A stretch of DNA of 64,000 nucleotides, taken from assembly GCA_002292375.1 (NCBI GenBank), contig DBBV01000018.1, forward strand, positions 53,038 through 117,037. The letters are read 5' to 3'. This stretch comes from Methylococcaceae bacterium UBA975. GTDB taxonomy: Bacteria; Pseudomonadota; Gammaproteobacteria; Methylococcales; Cycloclasticaceae. The position numbers were made by a program, and so were the translations under genes. Positions 56,022-63,694 of this stretch are shown piece by piece; position 1 is the first letter of the stretch, and the number at the start of each line of letters is the position of its first letter. The notes under the pieces are model-generated. The model was not told the DNA's origin. It made no database searches and was given only the letters and a program-made list of their open reading frames with translations.

Positions 56022-57413
56022 TTACTGAACGATGTCATTACCTTTTAGGCCAATATTGAACTTACTTAAATAGGCATTTGGTGTGCGGCCATCGTAACTA
56101 ATGTTGTCGATAAAATGTGTTTGCGGTGGGCGGTAACCATCCGTATCCCAAGGCATATCTTTTTTAGCAATTTTGCCTTCTTCTAGCAGTTCTTTAGCCG
56201 CAGCTAAATAGATGTCTGGACGGTAAACTTTTTTTGCAATCTCATGGAACCACTGATCAGACTTTTCTTCTGTAATTTGTCCCCAACGGCGCATTTGCGT
56301 TAGGTACCAAATAGCATCTGAATAGTAAGGGTAGGTTGCGTAATAACGATAGAATACGTTGAAGTCTGGTAAGGCACGTTTATCACCTTTTTCATACTCA
56401 AAGGTACCTGTCATGCTGTTTGCAATAACGTCGTAATCGGCACCTACATATTCAGATTGAGCAAGAATTTTCACCGCTTCAGGACGGTTTGCATCGTTGT
56501 TAGCATCTAACCATTGTGCTGCCCGTATCAATGCTTTAATAACGGCTTTATGTGTGTTTGGGTTCTCTTTTGCCCAAGCTGCGCTGACGCCAAATACTTT
56601 TTCTGGGTTGTTTTTCCAAATTTCATAATCGGTGACAACTGGTACACCAATGCCTTTAAAAACAGCTTGCTGGTTCCAAGGTTCACCAACGCAATAACCA
56701 TAAATAGTGCCGGCTTCAAGCGTTGATGGCATTTGAGGAGGCGGGGTGACAGATAATAAGGCATCCGCATCAATTTGGCCGGTAATGTCCGTTTTTGAAT
56801 AATATCCCGGGTGGATACCACCCGCTGCGAGCCAATAACGTAATTCATAGTTATGGGTTGATACGGGGAAAACCATGCCCATATTAAAAGGCTTACCTTC
56901 GGATTTATAGCGATCAACAACCGGTTTTAGTGCGGTTGCACTGATGGGGTGCACCGGCTTGCCCGCTGCATCTTGCGGGATATTCGGCTTCATTTCTGCC
57001 CAAATGTCGTTTGAAACAGTGATTGCATTACCGTTTAGATCCATACTAAAGGCGGTAATGATGTCGGCTTTAGTACCAAAGCCAATGGTTGCGCCTAACG
57101 GTTGACCGGCTAACATGTGTGCGCCGTCTAATTCGCCATCGATCACACGATCAAGTAGCACTTTCCAGTTCGCTTGCGGTTCAATGGTGACGTATAGGCC
57201 TTCGTCTTCAAAGAATCCTTTCTCATAAGCAACCGCTAGAGGCGCCATGTCTGTCAGCTTGATAAAGCCAAATTTAAGTTCGTCTTTTTCAAGTTGATCA
57301 ACAGCATGGGCGCTCGTTAAACTGCCTGCCATCGTTAACGCTAAACCAGCTAGACAGTTTTTAAACCTGCTCCGCATGTTCTGTTTGATTAAAGTCGTGC
57401 GATGTTTTTTCAT
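56022..57413 (-). CDS. nrtA: Nitrate/nitrite ABC transporter substrate-binding protein (NrtA/CmpA family)
   Basis: The 463 residues have a Sec signal peptide (NCLAGLALTMAGSLTSAHA). The NrtA/CmpA fold follows with LKFGFIKLTDMAPLAVAYEKG, DGAHMLAGQPLGATIGFG, YWLAAGGIHPGYY, GYCVGEPWNQQAVFKGIG and the W/P-rich C-terminal part ATYPYYSDAIWYLTQMRRWGQI (quoted in parts). It binds nitrate or nitrite in the periplasm. Because it has a signal peptide it should be the transporter component, not the cytoplasmic sensor NasS. A leader with a terminator precedes it. Confidence 0.93.
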   Translation of the reverse strand: MKKHRTTLIKQNMRSRFKNCLAGLALTMAGSLTSAHAVDQLEKDELKFGFIKLTDMAPLAVAYEKGFFEDEGLYVTIEPQANWKVLLDRVIDGELDGAHMLAGQPLGATIGFGTKADIITAFSMDLNGNAITVSNDIWAEMKPNIPQDAAGKPVHPISATALKPVVDRYKSEGKPFNMGMVFPVSTHNYELRYWLAAGGIHPGYYSKTDITGQIDADALLSVTPPPQMPSTLEAGTIYGYCVGEPWNQQAVFKGIGVPVVTDYEIWKNNPEKVFGVSAAWAKENPNTHKAVIKALIRAAQWLDANNDANRPEAVKILAQSEYVGADYDVIANSMTGTFEYEKGDKRALPDFNVFYRYYATYPYYSDAIWYLTQMRRWGQITEEKSDQWFHEIAKKVYRPDIYLAAAKELLEEGKIAKKDMPWDTDGYRPPQTHFIDNISYDGRTPNAYLSKFNIGLKGNDIVQ

Positions 57414-57442
57414 TTGTTTTCCTATTTACGTTTATAAAATGC

Positions 57443-57494
57443 AAAAAAAACGTCCGCAGCTTGTTTTCGTTTTAAAGAAAACTAGCTGCGGACG
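57443..57494 (-). terminator. Attenuator terminator in the nrtA leader
   Basis: On the minus strand the perfect 11-bp arms CGTCCGCAGCT (as AGCTGCGGACG on the other arm) run into TTTTTTTT, only 30 bp before the nrtA ATG. Placed between promoter and gene, this intrinsic terminator would block nrtABC transcription unless it is suppressed. Confidence 0.88.
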
Positions 57495-57506
57495 CCTTTG
57501 TCCTGT

Positions 57507-57548
57507 GACCTTCAAGGGTCTATTTTGTTTAAAACCCCATACTGGGGG
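57507..57548 (-). promoter_or_regulatory. Two-hairpin candidate ANTAR (NasT) target RNA
   Basis: In the nrtA leader, read on the minus strand, two small hairpins with six-base loops come just before the terminator: CCCC-CAGTAT-GGGG (57535-57548) and GACC-CTTGAA-GGTC (57507-57520), with a 14-nt linker. This is the geometry of ANTAR target RNAs. The loops deviate from the usual A at position 1 and G at position 4 (only the second loop has G4), so the assignment rests on position and on the adjacent nasT gene. Confidence 0.55.
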
Positions 57549-57586
57549 TGGTGCTATTAATTACAATGAGTTCTATAAAAGTATAG

Positions 57587-57602
57587 AGCAATACCTATGC
57601 CA
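57587..57602 (-). promoter_or_regulatory. Sigma-54 promoter of the nrtABC operon, overlapping the end of nasT
   Basis: On the minus strand: TGGCATAGGTATTGCT, matching TGGCAYR-N4-TTGCW in full, with GG and GC ten bases apart. It covers the last codons and stop of nasT. The predicted start is near 57576, giving a leader of about 160 nt that contains the two hairpins and the terminator. Confidence 0.75.
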
Positions 57603-58173
57603 ATATTTCGCTGGCTGATATAACACTTTTTGCAAGTTCGACCATTTTGATGTTTTTATCCATCGCCATTTTACGCATGGCTTTGTAGGCATCGTTTTCA
57701 CTGATATTAGAACGTTGCATAACAATGCCTTTTGCTTTATCGATCAGTTTGCGCTCGCTTAAGGAGTTTTTAGCCTTTTCTAACTCGTTTTTAACAAGCT
57801 GTTGCTCGTTAAATCGAAAGCAAGCGGTATCAATAATAGAAACGACACGCTTGGCGTGCAGTCCATCAACAATATAAGCACTCACGCCCACCCTAATAGC
57901 CGATTGAATAACGTCTCTACTGTCTTCATAGGTAAAGACAATCACGGGGACAGGGTTTTGAATGTTAATTTGTTGTATGCAACTGAATAACTGATCGAAC
58001 CGTTTTTCCGTAACTGCCATCACAATATCTACAGCACCAGTGAGAGCGGCACGGCTGATTTCACTCAGATCTGATGTAACGTTTGTGAGCTCATAGATGG
58101 AGTCAGATAAGCCATCTTGAACATCTAATAGTTCATCAGCCGTAGAATTAAATAATAGGACTTTAGGTTTCAT
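57595..58173 (-). CDS. nasT: ANTAR-domain response regulator / transcription antiterminator NasT
   Basis: The 192 residues have an N-terminal receiver-like domain (about 1-120) and a C-terminal ANTAR domain (about 130-190: KNSLSERKLIDKAKGIVMQR, ENDAYKAMRKMAMDKNIKM). ANTAR domains bind paired hairpins and prevent termination. At the end of receiver strand 3 the sequence is DIVMAVTEKR, without the phosphoacceptor Asp, as expected when control is by the nitrate sensor NasS, not by phosphorylation. No nasS is in the window. It follows the porin gene by 43 bp and precedes the nrtA leader. Confidence 0.9.
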   Translation of the reverse strand: MKPKVLLFNSTADELLDVQDGLSDSIYELTNVTSDLSEISRAALTGAVDIVMAVTEKRFDQLFSCIQQINIQNPVPVIVFTYEDSRDVIQSAIRVGVSAYIVDGLHAKRVVSIIDTACFRFNEQQLVKNELEKAKNSLSERKLIDKAKGIVMQRSNISENDAYKAMRKMAMDKNIKMVELAKSVISASEILA

Positions 58174-58216
58174 TGGATTTCTAGGGTGCTTATCGGGTAA
58201 TTAAACCAAGTAATTG

Positions 58217-59500
58217 TTAGAATTTAGCACTAACAAAAGCCCATAACTTAGTGGTATCAACAGCGGTTCCCCCCGTATTCATGCTGTTGTTATCGGCATT
58301 GTAATCAGCATATTTAAGCCCTACGGTATAATTTTTACCTACATTTTTAGTGGCTAAAATATTAAACTCAGTACCGTAGGCATAACTGTTATTGTCCGAA
58401 CTAAAGTCGTGATAAGCGGCAACAAACTTCATGCCATACACCTTCGCAACGGCTGTTAAGTAAACATCTTCAACACCATCTCCCGGTGTTACTAAGAACT
58501 TATCTGCCCAACCTTGGTAAGCGTGATTGGTTCCCAAAATGGTCACGAATCGGTCTGCGCCACCGTTACCTTCTTGTAACTCATAGCTGGCTTTAAGTAA
58601 TAACATCTTAAGAGGGCCTTTAAAGGACACTTTGGTGCCTAGTTCAGCTAAAAAGTAACCGGCATCAATGGAGTTAGGGTTATCAGCAGCATCAGATTGT
58701 GTTGCGTATTCAGCCGTATAGATAACCTTGCTGCTGTCGCTCAGGGGCATGCCACCGCTAACTCTTAAACCATAGGTGTTAGTTGAAAAGGCGTCTGCAT
58801 TTTTAAAGTCGTACAAATACGCGTAGGCTTCAATTTTTGCTGGCTTAAAGCCGTCGTATTGAACATTGACAAGGTGTGAGGCTGTATCAAAATCATCTAA
58901 CGGTTCTGGTGCATCCTCACCAAAGATACGGTTAACATTCCACACGTAGGCATAACTGATAGTGGTGTCCTCAATCGATTGATTAGATACAGACAAGGCA
59001 TCTAATGTTTGCCAATTTTGACGCCATGCAACTGTACCAATGTGTCGATGAAAGGGTGCATCACGATAGGTCAGTGCTTGGCGACCGAATTTTACCGAGG
59101 TACCTTCAAGACCAGTATAAAACAAGTAAGCTTGGTTTAATTCTGTTTCATTCGGGTCTGCAATGGCAGGGTAGGTTGCTCCCTTAACTTGAGATGGGTG
59201 CGCGTAGTTATTACTAAATAGGCTGTGTACACTTTCCACTTCAGCAAAGACCCCTAACCCATGATAAGTGCCTGTTTTGTAGGCGGCGGTTAATCTTGCA
59301 GTATAAGCATGGGCTTCTTTTTTTAAATTATCTTGATCGACGTTTTCATAACGTAATCGTGCACTGTAGCTGGTTTTGCCGCTGGTCAATGCATTGAGGA
59401 TTGACTCATCGGCCCATACGGGGGTATTAATCATTAGTATTGAACTAGTTATTACGCCAAGTAAGAGGTTTTTTTGCGTGGCTATTGTGTTGATTTTCAT
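58217..59500 (-). CDS. Outer-membrane porin, alginate-export-like family
   Basis: The 427 residues have a signal peptide (LLLGVITSSILMINTPVWA) and a barrel rich in alternating aromatic strands (SYSARLRYENVDQ, LGVFAEVESVH, QAYLFYTGLEGTSVKFGRQAL), ending LWAFVSAKF with the C-terminal Phe of outer-membrane proteins. The DRFGRQ-type segment TSVKFGRQALTYRDAPF recalls the alginate-export barrel family. As the first gene of the sigma-54-driven nasT-nrt unit it probably passes nitrate or nitrite through the outer membrane; this is inferred from position only. Confidence 0.75.
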   Translation of the reverse strand: MKINTIATQKNLLLGVITSSILMINTPVWADESILNALTSGKTSYSARLRYENVDQDNLKKEAHAYTARLTAAYKTGTYHGLGVFAEVESVHSLFSNNYAHPSQVKGATYPAIADPNETELNQAYLFYTGLEGTSVKFGRQALTYRDAPFHRHIGTVAWRQNWQTLDALSVSNQSIEDTTISYAYVWNVNRIFGEDAPEPLDDFDTASHLVNVQYDGFKPAKIEAYAYLYDFKNADAFSTNTYGLRVSGGMPLSDSSKVIYTAEYATQSDAADNPNSIDAGYFLAELGTKVSFKGPLKMLLLKASYELQEGNGGADRFVTILGTNHAYQGWADKFLVTPGDGVEDVYLTAVAKVYGMKFVAAYHDFSSDNNSYAYGTEFNILATKNVGKNYTVGLKYADYNADNNSMNTGGTAVDTTKLWAFVSAKF

Positions 59501-59543
59501 TGTGACTCTCTACATTAGTTTGATAAAAATCATAAATATAGGC

Positions 59544-59574
59544 ACGCCAATACGGATCAACTCCGAATTAGCGT
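59544..59574 (-). other. Hairpin in the porin-nasT leader
   Basis: On the minus strand, 12 of 13 pairs form between ACGCTAATTCGGA and TCCGTATTGGCGT (one G-U, one mismatch), followed by a T-rich stretch. Upstream at 59604-59621 lies a second hairpin, CACTGT-AACGGC-GCAGTG, whose six-base loop has the ANTAR A1/G4 pattern. The pair might be a second NasT target, though the 29-nt linker is long. Confidence 0.4.
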
Positions 59575-59663
59575 CATTGCTATAAATATGGGAATTGTCG
59601 TATCACTGCGCCGTTACAGTGGAAACTAACATGAACGTTTATGTTTGGTCTCAGACGTATTAA

Positions 59664-59679
59664 AGCAACATGCGTACCA
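59664..59679 (-). promoter_or_regulatory. Sigma-54 promoter of the porin-nasT unit
   Basis: On the minus strand: TGGTACGCATGTTGCT. It matches TGGCACG-N4-TTGCT except for one base in the -24 element; GG and GC are ten bases apart. Transcription would start near 59653, about 150 nt before the porin ATG. Confidence 0.68.
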
Positions 59680-59743
59680 GTTCTGATAAGGCATGTGCAA
59701 ACAATAACTTAGTGCTATTTATATTAGGCGGCCATGTTGCGAT

Positions 59744-59758
59744 GCGCCATTACGGTGC
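59744..59758. promoter_or_regulatory. Probable NtrC box upstream of the porin promoter
   Basis: GCGCCATTACGGTGC matches GCAC-N5-TGGTGC at 8 of 10 fixed positions and keeps the inverted symmetry GCGCC/GGTGC. It lies about 90-105 bp upstream of the predicted start, a usual enhancer distance. Confidence 0.5.
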
Positions 59759-59820
59759 TAAATAAAGCGAGGCTGGTTTATTTTAGTGCGCCGACTAATT
59801 AATTAGATGTGTTAAAACAG

Positions 59821-60429
59821 CTACTCAGCGGTTTGATAGCCTAAGCGTAACTGAGCGCGCTGCAAATCGGCGGGGCTATTGATGTTAAAAAAGTCATTTT
59901 TAAGGTCAGAGAAATCCACTTCAACACAATGTTCTTGTTTAAACCATGTCATGAGCCGGCGGCCACCACGGGTTATGTACTGCTCTAAACTGTTCAACAG
60001 AACACGGTCAATCAGCGCGATGGTCGGTTGAATATGATACCCATCGTGAGCGACCACAAGACGAGCCTGGTGGTGGTGTTGAGCGCACAATAAACGTTCA
60101 ATGATGAGCTGTGTGTTTAAAAAAGGGCAATCACAGGGCACGATAAACACGTTTTGCGCCTTTGCATGAGTTAAGCCCGCATGGATGCCTGCTAACGGGC
60201 CGAGGTAAGCCTCATAATGGTCGTTAACCAAGGGGTAGCCAAATTGTTGATAGTCGGTCTGTGGCGCATGTGTGCTGATGCTGATGTCAGTTAAATGAAG
60301 CCCCAAGTTTTGTAAAACATAGTAGATCATCGGTTGACCCGCCAGCTCAACCAACCCTTTATCAGCGACTTTGATACGGCTCGATTGGCCACCAGATAAT
60401 ACGACAGCAGATAAATTGGTTTGTTTCAC
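59821..60429 (-). CDS. mobA: Molybdenum cofactor guanylyltransferase
   Basis: MobA attaches GMP to molybdopterin, making the bis-MGD cofactor that nitrate reductase needs. The 202 residues show the nucleotide-binding start AVVLSGGQSSRIKVADKGLV (a variant of LAGGxSxRMGxDK), QPMIYYVLQNL, PLAGIHAGLTHAK, VPCDCPFL and FFNINSPADLQRAQ. Located at the edge of the nitrate island, in the same direction as the nrt operon but with a 320-bp regulatory gap between, it is probably separately transcribed. Confidence 0.93.
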   Translation of the reverse strand: MKQTNLSAVVLSGGQSSRIKVADKGLVELAGQPMIYYVLQNLGLHLTDISISTHAPQTDYQQFGYPLVNDHYEAYLGPLAGIHAGLTHAKAQNVFIVPCDCPFLNTQLIIERLLCAQHHHQARLVVAHDGYHIQPTIALIDRVLLNSLEQYITRGGRRLMTWFKQEHCVEVDFSDLKNDFFNINSPADLQRAQLRLGYQTAE

Positions 60430-60485
60430 TGAGTCAAGGGGGTGTTAGTGTATGAGAAGGGGATCAAAACGGTTCCAATGGTTAA

Positions 60486-60520
60486 TAAAAAAGCACTTAA
60501 ACCATTTTAAGTGCTTTTTA
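60486..60520 (-). terminator. Intrinsic terminator of the spermidine operon
   Basis: AAAAAGCACTTAA and TTAAGTGCTTTTT form a long stem with A/T flanks, 22 bp past the ornithine decarboxylase stop on the minus strand. Confidence 0.9.
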
Positions 60521-60541
60521 TACCATTAACGAGTAAACGAT

Positions 60542-61735
60542 TTACTGAGTTTGCGCAAAAGGTAGAATATTGTCTGCACTGAGGTTGTTTTCATTAATAA
60601 CCACAACAGAGGCTTTATCAAATAAATTGAAGTTAGTTGCCGTTGCGTAGGTGTAAGCCCCCATTTGGTGGCCAACAACTAAATCACCAATACTTAACGG
60701 CGGCATCTGCAGGCCTTCATCAATAACATCAATACTATCGCAGGTTGGCCCTGCTATGACAGCGGTTTCTAGTTCGTTGATGTCACTAAAAATACTGATA
60801 GGGTAGGTCACGTGATCGAAAATTTGACCGGAATATGAGCCGTAGACACCATCATCAAGGTAATACCACGTCATATCACCTCGTTGTGCTTTCCCCATGA
60901 CCCTAGAAACGGCTTCCATGCAGGTTGCAGATAAGAAGCGGCCTGGTTCTGCCAACACCTGTATGTGATCAGGTAGTTGTTGCAGGGCTTCACGAATAGG
61001 AGGGCAAAATTCCTGAATCGTTTGAACCGTTTTAGTGTATTGCACTGGAAAGCCGCCACCAATATCAAGAATAGACAATAATTTACCGCACTGTTGGTAA
61101 ATATCATCCATGATCTTGGTACATTGCTTGATCGCGTGTACATGGTTGGCCGATGTGGCGCATTGTGAACCGGCGTGAAAGGATAAACCTTTAACGTGAA
61201 TCCCCAGTGATTGAGCTTTTTGCACCAGTAACATCACGTCGTCTTCGCGACAGCCAAACTTTTTTGATAAATCTATATCAGTATTAGGGTTTGGGAAGCT
61301 AACGCGTATGAGTAAGCCCACACGGTGACGGTAGGGGATAAACTTTTCTAGCTCCCAGATGTTATCAACAATAAAGGTGGTGCAACCAAAACGCAGGGCA
61401 TCACGGATATCTGCATCACGTTTAATCGGATGGGTGTGGATAACACGGTGCCGAACAGCGGTACTGAGGGTCTGTAATAGTTCAATTTCACCGCTGGTGG
61501 CAATATCGAAACCACAGCCTAAGGAAGACAAGGTTTGAATAACCGCAGGGTGAGGCAATGATTTGATGGCATAGAAAAAATCAACACCAGGCAGTTGCTC
61601 AGATAAGGCGCGATATTGGGCCGTCACCTTTTCGCAATCGAGTACCAAAATGGGTGATCCGTGTTGGCTCACCAAATCGTTATAAAAGACCGCCTGATCA
61701 GGGGTTTTAACGCTTAATCTATTTGATAGGCTCAT
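60542..61735 (-). CDS. Ornithine decarboxylase, eukaryotic-type (fold III) PLP enzyme
   Basis: Alanine-racemase-fold decarboxylase of 397 residues making putrescine from ornithine. Seen are the PLP lysine in FFYAIKSLPHP (Lys58), SFHAGSQC, LDIGGGFP, EPGRFLSA, the catalytic Cys in AGPTCDSIDVI, DDGVYGSYSGQIFDH and GAYTYATATNFN. The GPTCDSxD motif fits ornithine or ornithine/lysine decarboxylase; substrate breadth cannot be read. It directly abuts speE (TAAATG, no gap), so putrescine feeds the neighbouring spermidine synthase. Confidence 0.92.
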   Translation of the reverse strand: MSLSNRLSVKTPDQAVFYNDLVSQHGSPILVLDCEKVTAQYRALSEQLPGVDFFYAIKSLPHPAVIQTLSSLGCGFDIATSGEIELLQTLSTAVRHRVIHTHPIKRDADIRDALRFGCTTFIVDNIWELEKFIPYRHRVGLLIRVSFPNPNTDIDLSKKFGCREDDVMLLVQKAQSLGIHVKGLSFHAGSQCATSANHVHAIKQCTKIMDDIYQQCGKLLSILDIGGGFPVQYTKTVQTIQEFCPPIREALQQLPDHIQVLAEPGRFLSATCMEAVSRVMGKAQRGDMTWYYLDDGVYGSYSGQIFDHVTYPISIFSDINELETAVIAGPTCDSIDVIDEGLQMPPLSIGDLVVGHQMGAYTYATATNFNLFDKASVVVINENNLSADNILPFAQTQ

Positions 61736-62590
61736 TTAGCAGTCCTCAATCAGCGCGTTGATAATATATTGTGGCAGCGCAAAACTCGCTTTGTGTATCG
61801 CTGCATTATAGTAGCGACACTGGATATTGGCTAATTGTAAGCGTTGCTGTATCTGCTCAACAGAAACATCTAATAGTTTTTTATTATCACTAGCCCAGGC
61901 AAATGTCATCACACCACCAACATAGGTGGGGATTGCTGCACAATAAAATGTTTGTTCAGCAAAATAAGGTTGTAAGCGTTTAGCCGTGGTGGTGACTTCA
62001 TCCAATTGCATGTAAGCAACACCGTTTTGCGCTACTAAAATACCACCCTCGCTTAAGCAACTTTTACAATCAGCGTAAAAATCTGAGGTAAATAATGCAT
62101 CGCCAGGGCCAATAGGATCGGTACTGTCCGAAATAATGAGGTCGTAGGTGTGTTGATGCTGACGGACAAAATGTGCCCCATCATCAATAACGATGGAAAC
62201 ACGAGGGTCATCGTATGCACCAGCACTGTGTTTTGGTAAGTACGCTTTACACATGGCGATCACTTGTTGATCAATTTCAACCTGGGTGATGTGTTCGATG
62301 CCGTCATGTTTGCATACTTCACGTAAAATGCCGCCATCGCCACCGCCAATAATAAGCACGCGTTTAACATGACCGTGGGTCAATATCGGCACGTGGGTCA
62401 GCATTTCGTGGTAGATGAATTCGTCAGCTTCAGTCGTTTGAATAACGCCATCAAGCGCCATCACGCGACCAAATTTAGCATTATCAAAAATGATTAAGTG
62501 TTGATGATCGGTTTTTTGTTCAAAATAAACTTTATCAACGACAAATTCTTGGCTGTATGCATCGTATAGTGTTTCGTTATAGGTTTTCAT
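61736..62590 (-). CDS. speE: Spermidine synthase (polyamine aminopropyltransferase)
   Basis: Transfers aminopropyl from decarboxylated SAM to putrescine, releasing methylthioadenosine. The 284 residues (E. coli 288) show DGVIQTTEADEFIYHEML, VLIIGGGDGGILREVCKH, VEIDQQVI, IIDSTDPIGPGD-type substrate loop (here ISDSTDPIGPGDALFTSDFY) and PTYVGGVMTFAWAS. It overlaps speD by 4 bp and is followed directly by the ornithine decarboxylase gene. Confidence 0.96.
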   Translation of the reverse strand: MKTYNETLYDAYSQEFVVDKVYFEQKTDHQHLIIFDNAKFGRVMALDGVIQTTEADEFIYHEMLTHVPILTHGHVKRVLIIGGGDGGILREVCKHDGIEHITQVEIDQQVIAMCKAYLPKHSAGAYDDPRVSIVIDDGAHFVRQHQHTYDLIISDSTDPIGPGDALFTSDFYADCKSCLSEGGILVAQNGVAYMQLDEVTTTAKRLQPYFAEQTFYCAAIPTYVGGVMTFAWASDNKKLLDVSVEQIQQRLQLANIQCRYYNAAIHKASFALPQYIINALIEDC

Positions 62591-63081
62591 GCTTGAACGC
62601 GACCACGTAATTCTTCAGATACTTCGATACGATGAGGAAAGAAGGCACGCTTTAGCACGGGCACAGCGTTTTCAGGTTCGGCATCACCACACATAAAGAC
62701 ATCGAATGCGGCGTAATCACGTTCAGGCCAGGTGTGTACGCTAATATGAGATTCGGCCAAAACGGCAACACCAGACACACCGCCACTGGGTGAGAAATGG
62801 TGTAAATGAATATGTAATAAGGTGGCGCCACAGGCAGAAACGATATCACGCATCGCTTGTTCAATGCGGGCAATATCATTCAAGTGCGAGGCACCAAATA
62901 AATCAAGCAACAAATGTGTGCCAGCAAACTCAATTCCATTACGCTGAATGAAATGGTCTTTAGCATCGTCTAATGTATGTTCTGTTAAGGCCGAGGGCAT
63001 AAGTTTGTTATTCGTATGCCAGCGGCCTTCTGCCACGGTAGGATCTTCCGTTCCCACCTCAATAGGTGTAGATAGTTGCAT
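62587..63081 (-). CDS. speD: S-adenosylmethionine decarboxylase proenzyme (class 1)
   Basis: Makes decarboxylated SAM for spermidine. The 164-residue proenzyme self-cleaves between Glu110 and Ser111 (LAESHISVHTWPE), Ser111 becoming the pyruvoyl group. His116 and Cys131 (VFMCGDAEP) keep the 5- and 20-residue spacing from the serine seen in the short bacterial class (Thermotoga type), unlike E. coli SpeD. The N-terminal extension before HLLLDLFGA is longer than in Thermotoga. A GGAGACAGACA RBS precedes ATG 63081. First gene of speD-speE-odc. Confidence 0.94.
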   Translation of the reverse strand: MQLSTPIEVGTEDPTVAEGRWHTNNKLMPSALTEHTLDDAKDHFIQRNGIEFAGTHLLLDLFGASHLNDIARIEQAMRDIVSACGATLLHIHLHHFSPSGGVSGVAVLAESHISVHTWPERDYAAFDVFMCGDAEPENAVPVLKRAFFPHRIEVSEELRGRVQA

Positions 63082-63415
63082 TGTCTGTCTCCTTTGGAAA
63101 TAAATGCCTGTCGTTAGTGGTGGTTACAAAATGAGACAAACTGAAAGCAACCTTATCGGGATGCAATCATTAATGATCTTGTCAAAATTTGAGCTGCGAA
63201 TTTTAATATCAGATTTACAAATTGCAAGTTATTTTTTATCGACGTATGAATTTAGTGAAAGCAAGCATTTAACTATTTGATAATTAAGTGAAAAATAATT
63301 AACTATCATGTTTTGTGTTTTTAACTATAATTCACAAAAAATGATAATTAATACTGGGGGTGGCGGGTGTTCCAATTTATGGGATGTTCAACTTAATATG
63401 CGTGGAGAAAACCAT
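63082..63415. other. Divergent promoter region
   Basis: A/T-rich 334 bp between speD and the small acidic-protein gene, with no supported ORF. For speD it holds the candidate promoter listed at 63200-63227. For the rightward gene a perfect TATAAT lies at 63326-63331 but without a good -35. No hairpin or repeat stands out. Confidence 0.45.
63200..63227 (-). promoter_or_regulatory. Candidate sigma-70 promoter of speD-speE-odc
   Basis: On the minus strand TTGCAA (63227-63222) and TAAAAT (63205-63200) are 16 bp apart, giving a start near 63193 and a leader of about 110 nt before speD. Confidence 0.4.
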
Positions 63416-63619
63416 ATGAGAATCGATAATGAACCTATTGGCATTATTTTAAACGAAACAAACAGCGACGAAAGTGCTGACGGTATGGATGCCGATAAAA
63501 TTAACTCAAGTACTGCAAACAAAAACTTCAACTTCCGCAGTCGCATTGAGGATTTACGTGAACAAAAAGCCCTAGAACGTATGATGAATGATAATTACGG
63601 TGATTTAGATTGGCATTAA
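63416..63619 (+). CDS. Small acidic protein, PA3496-family-like
   Basis: From ATG 63416, preceded by GGAG, the product has 67 residues: an acidic, low-complexity first half (NETNSDESADGMDADK) and a charged helical end (RSRIEDLREQKALERMM, then NDNYGDLDWH). The end resembles the conserved RRxIExLxExRxLxxxxxDY tail of PA3496-family putative envelope integrity proteins. A longer in-frame start at 63308 adds a Gly-rich stretch without RBS and is rejected. Function unknown. Confidence 0.65.
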   Translation: MRIDNEPIGIILNETNSDESADGMDADKINSSTANKNFNFRSRIEDLREQKALERMMNDNYGDLDWH

Positions 63620-63640
63620 CTTACTCATTTTAAATACACA

Positions 63641-63672
63641 AAAAAAGCCCAGTCAAGACTGGGCTTTTTTTG
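63641..63672. terminator. Bidirectional intrinsic terminator
   Basis: AAAAAAGCCCAGTC and GACTGGGCTTTTTT form a perfect stem with a tight loop, between the small acidic-protein gene and the convergent gene at the window's right edge. Confidence 0.93.
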
Positions 63673-63694
63673 TGTTAGATGCTTTTAATGAGTT

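Noticed and set aside
63308..63415. Longer start for the small acidic protein
   Set aside because: Gly-rich translated leader without RBS; the ATG at 63416 has GGAG upstream.
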